DNA from: Cordilura impudica
Taxonomy: Eukaryota > Arthropoda > Insecta > Diptera > Scathophagidae
DNA: 64,000 nucleotides
Reading direction: 5' to 3'
Assembly (NCBI GenBank): GCA_963682025.1
Contig: OY821522.1
Span: 25,210,490 to 25,274,489 of the forward strand
The notes beneath the pieces are model-generated. The model searched no databases, was not told the origin of the DNA, and worked only from the letters and a program-made list of their open reading frames with translations. Positions 1 to 11,300 of the stretch are shown piece after piece. How positions within the stretch are numbered: the stretch's first letter is position 1; the number at the start of each line of letters is the position of its first letter. The position numbers were made by a program, and so were the translations under genes.

Positions 1-126
1 ATTTTAATTTTTAAATATAAGATTATAAATTTAAGTACATATATCCATCTCTTTTTAATAAATATTTATATAAAAAAATATTTTGTTGTTGTTGAATTTA
101 TTAAATTTTGGAATATAAATTACAGT

Positions 127-501
127 TTGATTGAAGCAGTTCAACACCTAAAAATAAATGGATTTTTAAACGCATTAAACAACTCGAGAAACAATTCTGG
201 AGAAGGCTTTACAAGAGTGGCTAATTTAAAAATCGGATATCCATATACAATAACTGGAGACAAATTAAAGGATACGCAAATTGGTTCTAAAATGGCTTTC
301 AATTTGGTAGATGAAGATGGTAATTTCCTATGGATATTTTTACCTAAACGCCTCAGCGAGCTGTTTCCTATGAACAACCCATTCAAAAAACTGACTGACA
401 ATAAAATTGAACAAATAATGTATCGTGGTAGAGATGAATCCAAATATAATAGAGCTATTCCTGAGTTTGTGAGTCAAAAAGAAAATAAAGAAAACAAATA
501 A
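127..501 (+). CDS. Polinton-associated 124-residue protein, function unknown
   Basis: The frame opens into a compact soluble protein of about 124 residues. Its centre contains a YPYTI stretch, an alternating hydrophobic segment around residues 55-72 and the motif FLPKRLSELFP, and the C-terminus is a charged Lys/Glu/Asn tail. The pattern of short beta-like segments ending in LPKR would suit a small OB-fold nucleic-acid-binding protein, but that is inference only. There is no ATG: the first codon counted is TTG. The frame is open upstream to position 1, and the bases just before it (ATTACAG) look like a 3' splice acceptor, so an upstream exon is likely. The right-arm copy (20537-20911) differs at about five residues. 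I do not recognise a named family. Confidence 0.6.
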   Translation: MIEAVQHLKINGFLNALNNSRNNSGEGFTRVANLKIGYPYTITGDKLKDTQIGSKMAFNLVDEDGNFLWIFLPKRLSELFPMNNPFKKLTDNKIEQIMYRGRDESKYNRAIPEFVSQKENKENK

Positions 502-667
502 AAGTCAAAATTTAAAATCCATTTTGTTTTATTTAAAACACTCCCAGCGTAGAATGTGTTTAGTTCTTAAGGTTTTATTTTCAATAAAGAAATTAGTATT
601 GTACATTCACTCAACTATTCGAGTTGTTTCTTCATAGATACAAACATTTAGTACCATCAAGTTTTAA

Positions 668-1134
668 ATGAAAGAAAAATTTCAAATACATAAAAATAGT
701 TTGAAGAATGGAAAATTTTCCAATAAAGAGTATTATAATTTCATCATAAAGCCACCCTTTGAATTTAAATATTTATTACAAGAAAATCAGAAACAAGGAA
801 AATGGTTGACTAAAAATCACCATTATCTATAGTGGGAAGACGGAAATGTATCACTTGAGAGTGTATGTAAATTTACTAACGCAAATATCAATTTTCGTGT
901 TTATGTCAAGGGTTTGGAAAAGAAAAAGTGGCTTGAGGAAATGTTGCAGAAAAATGTATTCAATATTGAAAATATATGTTGCCACAATTTAAAGCTCTCG
1001 AAAGAGAATATCCAGATTGCATCCGTTGCAGTTTTCACAACCATGGAACATGTGCTCTGAAAAATGCTCTTTTACTTCGGAATTTTTTAGCTCCGCCCAT
1101 AAATGCAAGCTCTTTTGTAAATATAGTACCCTGA
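668..1134 (+). pseudogene. Polinton ORF with a CxxC/His cluster, broken in the left arm
   Basis: An ATG at 668 opens a lysine-rich protein of about 155 residues. Recognisable stretches are KWLEEMLQKNVF, then a Cys/His cluster near the C-terminus with the motif HNHGTCALKN, which may bind a metal. An in-frame TAG at 830-832 is present in both arms. A second lesion is private to this arm: one base is missing in the AAAGCTCTCG stretch near 1008, where the right arm reads AAAGCGTCTCG. The frame would otherwise end at 1132-1134. Its position beside the 124-residue ORF and its presence in both arms mark it as a Polinton gene. Its function is not known to me. Confidence 0.6.
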
Positions 1135-1261
1135 TTTCCATAACAATATTGAAAATAAACTAATGCTACATTTTATCTGTTAATTTTGTTAAAATTGTTA
1201 ATTCTTATATACCAGTTTATATTTTTTGGGCAACTTAGTTTAGTTTATCTCCTCAGTTGAA

Positions 1262-1360
1262 ATGGATCATACTTATTGTGAAATAGAAAAACCAAAACTA
1301 TCAAAAAGGAAACAAGATTATAAACTTATCTATCATCTGGAGTACTTACTCAATTTAAAA
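1262..1360 (+). pseudogene. Short Polinton ORF start interrupted by a DINE insertion
   Basis: An ATG at 1262 opens about 33 codons of basic, tyrosine-rich protein (ending LIYHLEYLLNLK) that run directly into the first base of a DINE-like repeat. The same truncation exists in the right arm, so it predates the inverted duplication. The sequence may be the beginning of the integrase gene or a separate small Polinton ORF. Coding potential is judged only from the open frame and the plausible composition. Confidence 0.35.
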
Positions 1361-2139
1361 CAAGTAAGAAAATTATAGTCGGTCTAGACCGACTATACGA
1401 TACCCTATACCATGCGTTTAGAGACCCTATCTCTTAGGCCCAACTAACTGGACATAGAAAATAAGCAAAAACCAAATTTGAGTGGGATTTTTATTAATTT
1501 TTTTGGCTGCAGATATGAAAAAGTTCATATCGGATGCTATATCTATATAGGGACTTGGTCCAAAAATGGACCGATCCTGATCATGTTTGGTAAAGTCTCT
1601 TGTATTTTGCAATAATATATACAAACAAAATTTGAGAAGAATCAGTGCAATATTTTTGTTTTTTAATAGATTTAAGTGAAGATCGGGAAGCAGCTCTATA
1701 TGGGGTCAAAGGGATCATTTTTGGACTACTCATTAATGGATGTAATGAACGCATACAAACCCAATTTGAGTAAGATCTATATGACAATTTGGATCTTATG
1801 GCAATTTATGTCGATTTCATATGGGTAATTTGTATGGGGGCTAGGTCTGAACATGGACCGATTCTCACCAATTTCAATAGCGTTCATCCCATGGCCGATA
1901 GAACCTTATGTACCAAATTTCATCAAAATACATTCATATTTGCGACCTGCAGTTTGATTACAAGCTTTACATGGACACACAGACGGACGGACGGACGGAC
2001 GGACATTGTTAAATCAACTCAGAAAGTGATTCTGATTCGATCGGTATAATTAAAGATGGGTCTAGGTCATATATTTTTGGTTGTTACAAACAGCAGCACA
2101 AAGTCATTATACCCAAACCACATAGTGGTATAGGGTATA
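1360..2139 (+). repeat. DINE-1/Helentron-like non-autonomous repeat, family A copy 1
   Basis: The repeat starts ACAAGTAAGAAAATTATAG, followed by a perfect palindrome GTCGGTCTAGACCGAC. It ends with a CCACATAGTGG hairpin and GGTATAGGGTATAA. The subterminal sequences ATACCCTATACC and GGTATAGGGTAT are inverted copies of each other. A CAGACGGACGGACGGACGG microsatellite lies about 150 bp from the 3' end. Subterminal inverted repeats, a GTCC/GGAC microsatellite and a 3' hairpin are the known architecture of DINE-1/HINE elements derived from Helentrons. Short ORFs inside it are not genes. Confidence 0.75.
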
Positions 2140-2925
2140 ACAAGTAAGAAAATTATAGTCGGTCTAGACCAACTATACGATACCCTATACCATGCGTTTA
2201 GAGACCTTATCTCTCAGGCCCAACTAGCTGGATATAGAAAATAAGCATAAACCAAATTTGAGTGGGATTTTTATTAATTTTTTTGGCTGCAGATATGAAA
2301 AAGTTCATATCGGGTGCTATATCTATATGGGGACTAGGCCCAAAAATGGACCGATCCTGACCATGTTTGGTAAAGTCTCTTGTATTTTGCAAAAATATAT
2401 ACAAACACAATTTGAAAAGAATCAGTGCAATATTTCTGTTTTTTGATAGATTTAAGTGAAGATCGGGAAGCATCTCTATATGGGGCCTATGACTAAGAGT
2501 TGTCGAAGAGGGATCATTTTTGGACTACTGATTAATGGATGTAACATATACCCACAAACCCAATTTGACTAAGATTTGTATGATAATTTGGATCTTATGG
2601 CAATATATGTTGATTTCATAGGGGTCATTTGTATGGGGGCTAGGTCTGAACATGGACCGATTCTCACCAATTTCAATAGTGTTCATCCCATGGCCGATAA
2701 AAGATCAAATGCCAAATTTCGTCGAAATATATTCATATTTGCGACCTGCAGTTTGATTACAAACTTTACACACAGACGGACGGACGGACATCGTTAAATC
2801 GAATCAGATAGTGATTCTGATTCGATCGGTATAATTAAAGATGGGTGTAGGTCAAATATTTTTGGTTGTTACAAACAGCAGCACAAAGTCATTATACCCA
2901 AACCACATAGTGGTATAGGGTATAA
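2140..2925 (+). repeat. DINE-1/Helentron-like repeat, family A copy 2, directly abutting copy 1
   Basis: This second full copy begins at the base after copy 1 ends, with the shared junction GGGTATAACAAGTAAG. It has the same palindromic head, GGAC microsatellite and CCACATAGTGG tail. The right arm holds only one repeat at this site (18890-19671), so the left arm gained a unit after the arms were duplicated, by tandem duplication or by insertion exactly at the end of the first. The interval 2926-3102 beyond it is unclassified and is present in both arms. Confidence 0.75.
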
Positions 2926-3102
2926 AAAAGCAGATTTTTCCCATAAGAATTATTTTCAAGGGGCCAAAACGGTTATTTCTAGCCGACCTGAATGAGGATT
3001 GTCATGTATCAAGTGAAAGCCCCATTGGGAGTAGATTACAATGGCATACAGCCTATATTCAATTGTTTCTCAGGAAAAAAGTTACAAAGGATCAAAATAA
3101 AA

Positions 3103-3902
3103 ACAAGTAAGAAAATTATAGTCGGTCTAGACCGACTATAGGATACCCTATACCATGCGTGTAGAGACCCTACCCTATAGGCCCAAATAACTGGACATAA
3201 AAAATAAGCATAAACCAAATTTGAATGGGATTTTTATAAATTTTTTTGTCTGCAGATATGAAAAAGTTCATATCGGATGCTATATCTATATGGGGACTAG
3301 GCCCAAAAATGGACCGATCCTGACCACGTTTGGTAAGGTCTCTTGTATTTTCCAAAATATATACAAACAAAATTTGAGAAGAATCAGTGCAATATTTTTG
3401 TTTTTTGATAGATTTAAGTGAAGATCGGGAAGCAGCTCTATATGGGGCCTTTGACTAAGACTTGTCCCATAGGGATCATTTTTGGACTACTGATTAGTAG
3501 ATGTAATAAACACATACAAACCCAATTTGACTAAGATTCATATGATAATTTGGATCTTATGGCAATTTAAGTCGATTTCATAGGGGTCATTTGTATGAGA
3601 GCTAGGTCTGAACATGGACCGATTCTCAGCAATTTCAACAGCGTTCATCCTATGGCCGATAAAAGCTTATATACCAAATTTCATCAAAATATATTCATAT
3701 TTGCGACCTGCAGTTTGATTACAAGCTTTACATGGACACACAGACGGACGGACGGACGGACGGACATCGTTAAATCGAATCAGATAGTGATTCTGATTCT
3801 ATCGGTATAATTAAAGATGGGTCTAGGTCAAATATTTTTGGTAGTTACAAACAGCAGCATAAAGTCATTATACCCAAACCACATAGTGGTATAGGGTATA
3901 AT
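3103..3902 (+). repeat. DINE-1/Helentron-like repeat, family A copy 3
   Basis: A complete family A copy with the ACAAGTAAGAAAATTATAG head, the GTCGGTCTAGACCGAC palindrome, a CAGACGGACGGACGGACGG run and the CCACATAGTGGTATAGGG tail. The matching copy in the right arm is 17914-18712. It sits upstream of the integrase, so it may have separated that gene from its promoter or first exon. Confidence 0.75.
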
Positions 3903-3997
3903 TAAAATTAAGGTGTGGATCTACAAAAAATAATTTTCAACCTCTCCTCTGGATTCATAGCAATAAAACAAATGCTGTTGCCTTTACTAGAGATCAA

Positions 3998-5024
3998 TTG
4001 ATTCATCTGATGGCATATAAGGAATATATTCAGATGAGATTTGATCAGTACGAATTTATCGATCTATATGAAGAATTGGATCATCCAACATTAAGCAGAA
4101 TTTTTTGTGAATTTAAAGTTGTTAATGAAATTCATAAGTCAGTAAGAAAATATTTGGTTAGACGTAGATTCATACAAAAGGGCTATAATGATACATGGCA
4201 AATAGATCTAGTAGAAATGATTCCATTTGCTAAAATGAATAATGGGTATAAGTATCTTTTAACTGGGATAGATACTTTTTCAAAATATGCTTTTGCATAT
4301 CCAGTTAAATAAAAACATCTTTAGAAATTGTTACTGCCATGGTTAAAATGTTTAAACGATTAAAAACAAAACCAAAAAATATACAATCTGATCAAGGGAA
4401 AGAATTTTTCAATAAAGATTTTAAATTATTAATGAAAACAAATCATATTATCCATTATCATACATATACCCATTTAAAAGCATCAATATGTGAACGTTTT
4501 AATAGAACTTTAAAAACATTAATGTGGAAAATGTTTAGTATGAGAGGAAACTACAAGTGGGTTGATGATATTGACAGTTTAGTTTCACAATGCAATAACA
4601 CCTATCACCGTACAATTAAAAGGAAACCATCTGAAGTTAATAAATCCAATCAAATTCATTTGTTACACACAGCTTATAATTTTCCAAAATCATTCCCGCG
4701 TCATAAGTTTAAAAAAGGTGATCATGTCAGAATTAGCAAATATAAGGGAATTTGTTTAAGGGCTATGAACCAAATTGGTCAACAGAAGTTTTTACTACAG
4801 ATAAAGTAAATATTACCAATCCTGTGGCATATTTAATTAAAGATTATAGAAATGATATAATACTAGGGTCATTTTATGAATATGAACTACAAAAGGTTAA
4901 AAACAAAGATGATTTTCTTATTGAAAAAGTTTTAAAGAGAAGGGGAAAGAAACTCTTTGTCAAATGGTTAGGTTTTGATGAATCTCATAACTCTTGGATA
5001 AATAAAAATAAAGTATTAAAATAA
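3998..5024 (+). pseudogene. Polinton integrase (DDE core plus chromodomain), two frameshifts
   Basis: The product is a retroviral-type integrase, which inserts the element into DNA. The core shows TWQIDLVEM (first Asp), SDQGKEFFN (second Asp) and SICERFNRTL (Glu), with 33 residues between the last two. A C-terminal chromodomain is seen in KLFVKWLGFDESHNSWI; such a domain is typical of Polinton integrases and is thought to guide chromatin targeting. The frame opens at a TTG at 3998, and the first ATG is at 4010. Frameshifts lie near 4307-4315, just after FAYPVK, and near 4748-4755, between the core and the chromodomain. Both are identical in the right arm, so the gene was dead before duplication. 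The next gene, the zinc knuckle, starts about 100 bp downstream on the same strand. Confidence 0.9.
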
Positions 5025-5123
5025 CAAATAGTATTGAGAAGTATAAAAGGAGAATATGTTGTTAAATTAATTTTAATTGAATAAAATCATTTAAGAAGGT
5101 ACCATACAACTGTATTAAGCTAA

Positions 5124-5291
5124 ATGGATCGCATTTTTAAAAATTCTGAAGTCAAGTATGAAAAACTGAAATATTGTAACTACTGTGGTAGCAACGATCA
5201 CAATGAATATAGATGTAAGAAAAAAGTGGAAGACAATAAAATTAATAAATGCAATGTTCAAAAAAGAATAAATAAATTATATGTGAAATAA
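5124..5291 (+). CDS. 55-residue zinc-knuckle protein of the Polinton
   Basis: The ATG at 5124 opens a 55-residue basic protein with one CCHC zinc knuckle, CNYCGSNDHNEYRC (C-x2-C-x4-H-x4-C), at about residues 18-31. The rest is lysine- and asparagine-rich. CCHC knuckles bind single-stranded nucleic acid. In this setting the protein may help integrase or genome packaging, but that is inference. It follows the integrase on the same strand and faces polymerase B tail to tail. An intact copy is in the right arm (16525-16692). It is one of the few Polinton frames here without a visible lesion. Confidence 0.65.
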   Translation: MDRIFKNSEVKYEKLKYCNYCGSNDHNEYRCKKKVEDNKINKCNVQKRINKLYVK

Positions 5292-5321
5292 AACAAATTG
5301 TTTCAATGTTTTTTGTTTTTA

Positions 5322-7183
5322 TCTATATATATAAAATTAAATGTGTGTTTGTTTTTTTGTTTGTTTGTGTGTACCTTATAGGAGACCAAACCTCTGGACC
5401 GATCTTCCTGAAATTTTCACAGCATTTAACTGGGACTCTGGCATGATTAATAGGGTACTTTTTTTTTGACCACGCCCACTTTTACGCCCACTTTTTTAAA
5501 ATTATGTAATTGCTCCCATATAGTTTTTAACAGATTTACTTCAAATTGTATACACATTATACTCCAGGCGAGGTAGAAATAAACATTTCTTACGCCACGC
5601 CCCCTTTCACGCCCCTTTTCACGCCAAATTTTGTTTGAAAGTTTTAAACTTTTTTTCTCTGTACAAATTTGTTCCTTCCAACGGATTTTTTTATTTGGTA
5701 GTATATTGCTCTTAATACTGTTAACGTCGCCATATAACTATGAACCACGCCCATTTCACCGCCCCCTTTTTTTTTACTTATACCACTAACAATGTTTGCT
5801 ATACAAAATAATTTTTTTGTAATATGTATTTATCTAAAGTTTTATACACTTTTTATCTACAGGTAAGGTAGCCATACATTTTTTTATTACCAAGTCCCCC
5901 TTTTTCGCCCCATTTTATCTTAAATCATAATTAATCTGCTTTCAATCTATCTATATATATAAAAATGAATGTGTGTTTGTTTGTGCTTTATAGGAGGCCA
6001 AACCAAAGAACCGATCTTCCTGAAATTTTCAGAGCGTGTTACTGTGACTCTGGAAGGAATAATATGCTATATAAATTTTTGATTGGACAAAGGGGCGGTG
6101 CCACGCCCATATAACCAAAAATTTGAAAAAGTCATATCACGGGAATTTTTTTACCTACAGCAGTCATATTTGGTACATATGGTATTAGCATGAATACAAA
6201 TACATACAAGAAGAAAAGTGGGCGGGACCACGCTCCTTTTTAGAAGAATAAAAAATCGTAATATCTTCTAAACTACTGGAAGGATCGTCATGAAATTTTC
6301 ACAAAAGGATATTTTTGCGAAATAATAAGACCTTAGCTATATAAAGTTGTTAGTGGGCAAAGGGGCGTGGCGTATATATAAAAACGTTGATGCATTCGAT
6401 TGTAACGAATGATCTCCGGAACCATAAGAGCTGTCGAGGTAGGATTTCCAGCATAGGTTCGGTTCGAGCTCTTCTGTGTTTTTTTTTTAGTTTTAACCCT
6501 CTAGCTGGCGTTGGGGTCAAGTTAAAAACAAAAATTTTTACTTTCAGCGCGATTTGACTGCAATTCAGAATGAACGTATGTTTCGTCATAAGAAATTTTT
6601 GTATGTATAAATGGACCCGATAGGTGGCGCTGGGTAAAGTTATTTCGAATATTCTTATTTATGGTGTGATTTTAATGAAACTAAGAATGTACATATATGT
6701 ATGTTAGAAACATTTTTTTATTGGACCTGGTAGATGGCGCTGTCGTTCGAAAAATAATGAGTTGTCAAATTTATATAAATTTTAATAAATAAACTCACAA
6801 ACGTTTTTATATATAAATATTCTAACGAAAAAGAAGGAAAAAGCCGCTACATTATTGCATGGTGGCCGCACAGCTCATTCAGCACTCAAATCACCGTTAA
6901 ACGTACAAAAAAATGAGAATGCCGTCTGTAATATCAAAAAATATTCCGGTATGGCAAAAGTTCTGCAAAAATGCAGTATTTTTATTTGGGATGAATGTAC
7001 CATGGCTCACAAACATTGTGATTTGATTTGATAAAAGATTTGATAGGCAATGAAAGATTTTTTGGTGCAGCTCTCATTTTATTATCTGGAGATCTTCGTC
7101 ACACATTTTATATAGGTATATACAGATTCTAACTAAAATAAAAATTCATTGAGGGCAAAACAACGTTTGCCGGGTCCAGCTAG
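5322..7183 (+). mobile_element. Non-autonomous Helitron, 1862 bp, with a matched empty site in the right arm
   Basis: The element starts with TC (TCTATATATATAAAA) after an A. It ends in CTAG before a T, and a GGCAAA/TTTGCC hairpin lies 10 bp before the end. These are the hallmarks of Helitrons, which insert between A and T without target duplication. The right arm has the uninterrupted site (GTTTTTATTTTTATTTAA around 16485). A second copy in the other orientation is at 57335-59191. No Rep/helicase gene is present. A second Helitron-type head (CTATCTATATATATAAAAATG) occurs inside at about 5947, so the element looks composite. It contains AGATGGCGC-type motifs at 6622-6630 and 6732-6740. Confidence 0.88.
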
Positions 7184-7232
7184 TTTTTATTTAAATAAAA
7201 AGTACAATATTTTGTTGGAAATAAAATTAAAC

Positions 7233-7798
7233 TTACAAAACTACATCACTTATTTTATTATGTCCCCAAGCTAATGTATCCACATTATTAGGTAAAACAT
7301 ATCTCTTATCATCCTTATAGTTTAAACTTATTTTATTTACAATTTCCGTATATAATTTATGGGATCTACTTCGAATAACCCTTTGTTCACCATAAAATGT
7401 TTTTCTCTCTATTATAGATTCTTGATAATTACGGAGTTCTAATTTCTTAACAACTGATTTTTTTACTCCTTTTACTTTTTTTATAGTTTTGGTGTAATTT
7501 TCATGATCTTCTACCGTGTAAGCGTATGCTTTTGCTTTCAGACCTACAAATTCTCTCATAATTTTACCTGAATTTTCGCCTTTCATTAAACCCAGAACTT
7601 TTTTGTTCAAAGACCTAATCCCATAAACATTTTCGGGTTTATATTCTGAAGTGTCAAATTTATCACTATTGTTTTTAATAATTTCGTAATAATGAATGAA
7701 TCAGTGCCCATGTAGATACGTTTAAGATTTTTATCTTCTTTAACCAAAAAATTGTAATAAAAATCATACATTGAATATGTTGAGAGTTCTAATACTGT
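7233..7798 (-). pseudogene. Polinton DNA polymerase B, C-terminal part
   Basis: This is the 3' part of a protein-primed family B DNA polymerase. Reading on the minus strand it contains YMGTDSFI, where family B polymerases carry the Y-x-DTD-S metal-binding motif. The first Asp is Gly here, which should abolish catalysis. Further on come NKKVLGLMKGEN and EFVGLKAKAYAY, both typical of Polinton polymerases, and the frame ends ...NKISDVVL. A frameshift lies near 7600-7700. The upstream part of the gene continues at 14631-14968 on the far side of the nested Gypsy element. The last ~50 codons are also in the right arm (16295-16445). Confidence 0.85.
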
Positions 7799-8193
7799 AT
7801 AGCAAACAACACTCAAACAATATTTATATTTGTATAAACAATATATTTTTAGTTATATATTAGTATTTTTATTATAATTTTATTTATTGGTTCTTCAGCT
7901 CAATCTAGGAGCTGAGTCTCTTTATGCTAAAATTATTATTGATTGATTTTATAAAAATGTTCCTCTTATTTCAACCTATATTAACAACAACGTGATACCT
8001 GGTACTTGGGTCAGCATAAACATAATTGTGTTAGCGTAACAACAACCTACAACAACATCATACACATTCATACAATGTTTCGTAAATGCAGTGGTCAACA
8101 ATATTGATATTTGTTACTTCCCCATTTGCAAATATTGTACGCTATGCAGTTTGGGTATTATACAGCACACTACGAAAGTCGTGTTACGCTACA
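7799..8193 (-). repeat. 3' LTR of the mdg1/412-like element
   Basis: This matches 14235-14630 with few differences (for example GGTACTTGG against GCACTTGG, and CCCCATTTGCAA against CGCATTTTTTAA). On the element's strand it begins TGTAGCGTAACACGAC and ends ...TTGTTTGCTAT. The small divergence between the LTRs suggests a fairly recent insertion, although pol has already decayed. Confidence 0.9.
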
Positions 8194-8205
8194 CCTTCCT
8201 TTTTT
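8194..8205 (-). other. Polypurine tract
   Basis: On the minus strand the 12 bases directly upstream of the 3' LTR read AAAAAAGGAAGG. An uninterrupted purine run abutting the LTR is the plus-strand primer expected for LTR retrotransposons. Confidence 0.8.
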
Positions 8206-8372
8206 GTAAGAATGTTCATATAACATTTTTGTTCTATGGACATTCTTTTATTAATTGTACTGTTTTTTTTTTCTGGTTGTATCAAGTGCAAGTTTCACAT
8301 TTTACAATAAATTTGTTTTATTTTATTTACAAATATAGATTTATAGAAAATAATATATAAATAATATATTGT

Positions 8373-11300
8373 TTATTTAATATTGTATAACTTAAGTCTA
8401 TTCTTATGAACTATTTGTTCTTTATTTGTTTTCTTATCAACTATGGTTACATTATTTCTGAAATCTATTTTCTTAATTTTATATGGCCCTTTATATACCA
8501 TCTTTAACTTATGTCCTCCATCATTTCTTACTAAGACTAAATCTCCTATTTTAAAATTATAATCTAATTTTATTTTATCATAATTAATTTTTTGTTTCAT
8601 TTTATTTATATCTAATAGTTTTTTAACTCTATCTATTGCTACTTCTAATCTAAATTTAATTTCCTTAGCATAATTATCTTTATTATAAAGTGGTGCAACT
8701 CTATCTACTTCACTAATTTGTCTAAAATTGTTTGAAATTTTTCCAAAAATAAGTTCATAAGGGCAATAATAATGTACTGTAGATGGTGTAGTGTTAAAAC
8801 AGTACGTGAAATATTTGAGCCATTCATCCGAGTCGTCTTTATCTACTAATATGTAGTTTCGTACGTATTCGTTAAAAGGCCGGTGACATCTTTCTATCGT
8901 ACTTAGTGTCTGGTGATGATGTGCTGTCGATGTGCGTTTATCTATCTTCAATAGGTTGCAAAGTTCTGTCAGTATAGAGTTCTTGTATTCTGTGCCCATA
9001 TCCGAAATGAACGTCTTCATTGGGCGGTATATAACCACAAAATTTTCAAATATCGCTTTTGCGATCGTCTTAGCTGATATATCTTATATTGGTATTGTTA
9101 CCAAGTATTTAGTTAAGTCACATATCATTGTGACTGCATATTCATTTCTATAAATTGACTTTGGAAATGGTCCAATTGTATCTACGTACACCGTATCAAA
9201 AGCCCTATTTGGTGTCTCCGTTATAGTCATTGGACTTTTTGTATGTTTCTCCGTTTTAGCCTATTGACATTTATGGCATATTTTCACATATTTTGCAATG
9301 TCTTTTGTCATATTTTTCCAGTAATAATATGTCCTGATCTTCTCAGTGGTTCTATATATCCCACAATGTCCTCCTTCTATAGGATCATCATGGTATTTCA
9401 GCATTAACTAACGTATTGCCTTTGCATTCATGTTATCAATTTGAGTTACTTCGTTTAATAGCGCTATTCTGATTTTATTCAGTGTTTTATTGCCCATATT
9501 CTCAAATTCACTTGCCGAGACAAATTCGAAAATCTTCTCATGTGGTGAAATTTGAATCTTATTAATATTTAGTTTACAGGCTATTCGTTCTAGCCTAGGG
9601 AAAAATTGTCCTAAGACAACATTCCCTTTAGTAAACAAATCATCTATTCTTATGCTACCATATATGGATTTTCCCTTTTTGATGTAACATCTGTTGGGTA
9701 AAATCTTTAATTTATAATATCGTTTGACGTCTATATTATTCAATGGTATATATACCTTGGGCTTATTATTGTTATTGATATTTTGCTAATTTACTACTGG
9801 TTTACTAATTTTCTCTTCCTTAGTCATCGATCTTGTCGTGACCCTTAAAACGGATGAAATCTTGTCGGTAATATCCTTTAAGTCATTTATTGTAATGCGC
9901 GACAGTGCGTCGGCAACATAATTATCTTTTCCCCTGAGATATTCTACTGTGAAATCATATTCCTCCAGATCGAGTCTCATTCTCGTTAGCTTAGAACTTG
10001 GATTTTTCATGGAGAACAGGTATGAACGTGGTCTATGGTCTGTTCGGACCAAAAAATGTTTTCCATATATATATGGTCTGAAATATGTGACAGCCCAGTG
10101 TATGGCAGTTAATTCCTGTTCAATGGTCGATTTGTTGCTTTCGCATTTGGTGAAAGTTTTAGATGCATACGCCACAGGTAGGTGTCTACCTTCATGTTCC
10201 TGTGTTAAAACAGCACCGCAAGCATGCTTACTCGCATCTGCTGTTATGCAAAATTCCTTCGTAAAGTCTGGATACTGAAGCAATGTTGGGCTCATTAATG
10301 CCTTCTTTAGGTATTTAAACGCGCACTCACAATCTTTTGTCCACTCAAATGGTACTCCCTTTTTGGATAGCCTTGTAAGGTGTCTGGAATATTCAGAGAA
10401 GTTTCTAATAAATCGTCGGTAATAGTTGCAAAACGCGACAAACCTTCGTGCGCTATCGGCGTCCGTAGGCGTCGGGTAATTTTCTATCACCGAATATTTA
10501 CTATCATCCGGTAATATTCCTCTATCAGTACATTTGTGGCCAAGGTAGGTTACCTCTCTCACAAAGAATGAACATTTTTGGGGGTGTAGTTTAAGATTGT
10601 GTTTACGGCAAAGATCGAATACATCCTTCAAATTTGAAAGCATATGTTTTTCAGAACATCCCAATACAACCAAGTCATCCATATATAGGAATGCTTGATT
10701 CGGCGTCAGACCACTGAAGGCTAATGTCATCATTCTTTGGAATGAATTCGGTGCTATTTTTAAGCCATATGGTAGTCTAGTAAATCTGTATGAACCATTG
10801 TTTGTTGAAAATGACGTCAAGTCTCTAGAGTTCTTTTCCAAACCAATTTGATGAAACCCGGACATCAAGGCCAAACAAGAAAAATATTTTGCTCTACCTA
10901 ATTGGTCTAGAATATCGTTATTCTAGGCAATGGGAATTTATCTGATATTAGTTTTTTATTTATCTGAATATAATCTATCACCAAGCGCCATCTTTTTTCA
11001 TCTGATCCGGGAAGTGATTTCTTTGGTACCAACAGAATTGGGCCATTGTATTCCGAAAATGATGGTTCGATTATCTTGTCATCTATTAGTTTTTCAACCT
11101 GTTTGTTTATTTCCTCCTTATGAGATTCTGGTATGCGATAATTTTTAATATACGTTGGTTGATTTTCTTTTACTCTCAGTTTTTGTTCATAGAAATTGTT
11201 GGTAGTAATTGTTTCAGTCCCTAAGCCAAAAATATCATTATATTCCAAACAAAGCTTAGTTAAAATTGTTCTGAACTGTTCAGGAAAGTTTCCTTTCAAA

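Larger units (their letters stand above)
1..7383 (+). repeat. Left arm of a large inverted repeat, partner 16295-21037
   Basis: The reverse complement of this stretch matches 16295-21037 almost base for base wherever I compared them. Position 1 pairs with 21037, and the innermost shared bases are 7383 and 16295. The arms differ in length because the left one holds a Helitron (5322-7183) and an extra DINE copy that the right one lacks. The match continues off the left edge, because the right arm goes on beyond 21037. Shared integrase frameshifts and shared DINE insertions show that the arms are duplicates of one already-decayed sequence. Confidence 0.92.

Noticed and set aside
1789..3810. Several similar open frames (for example starting MDLMAIYVDFIG or MRARSEHGPIL)
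   Set aside because: They are translations of the DINE-like repeat, recur wherever the repeat does, and end in the GGAC microsatellite; not a gene family.
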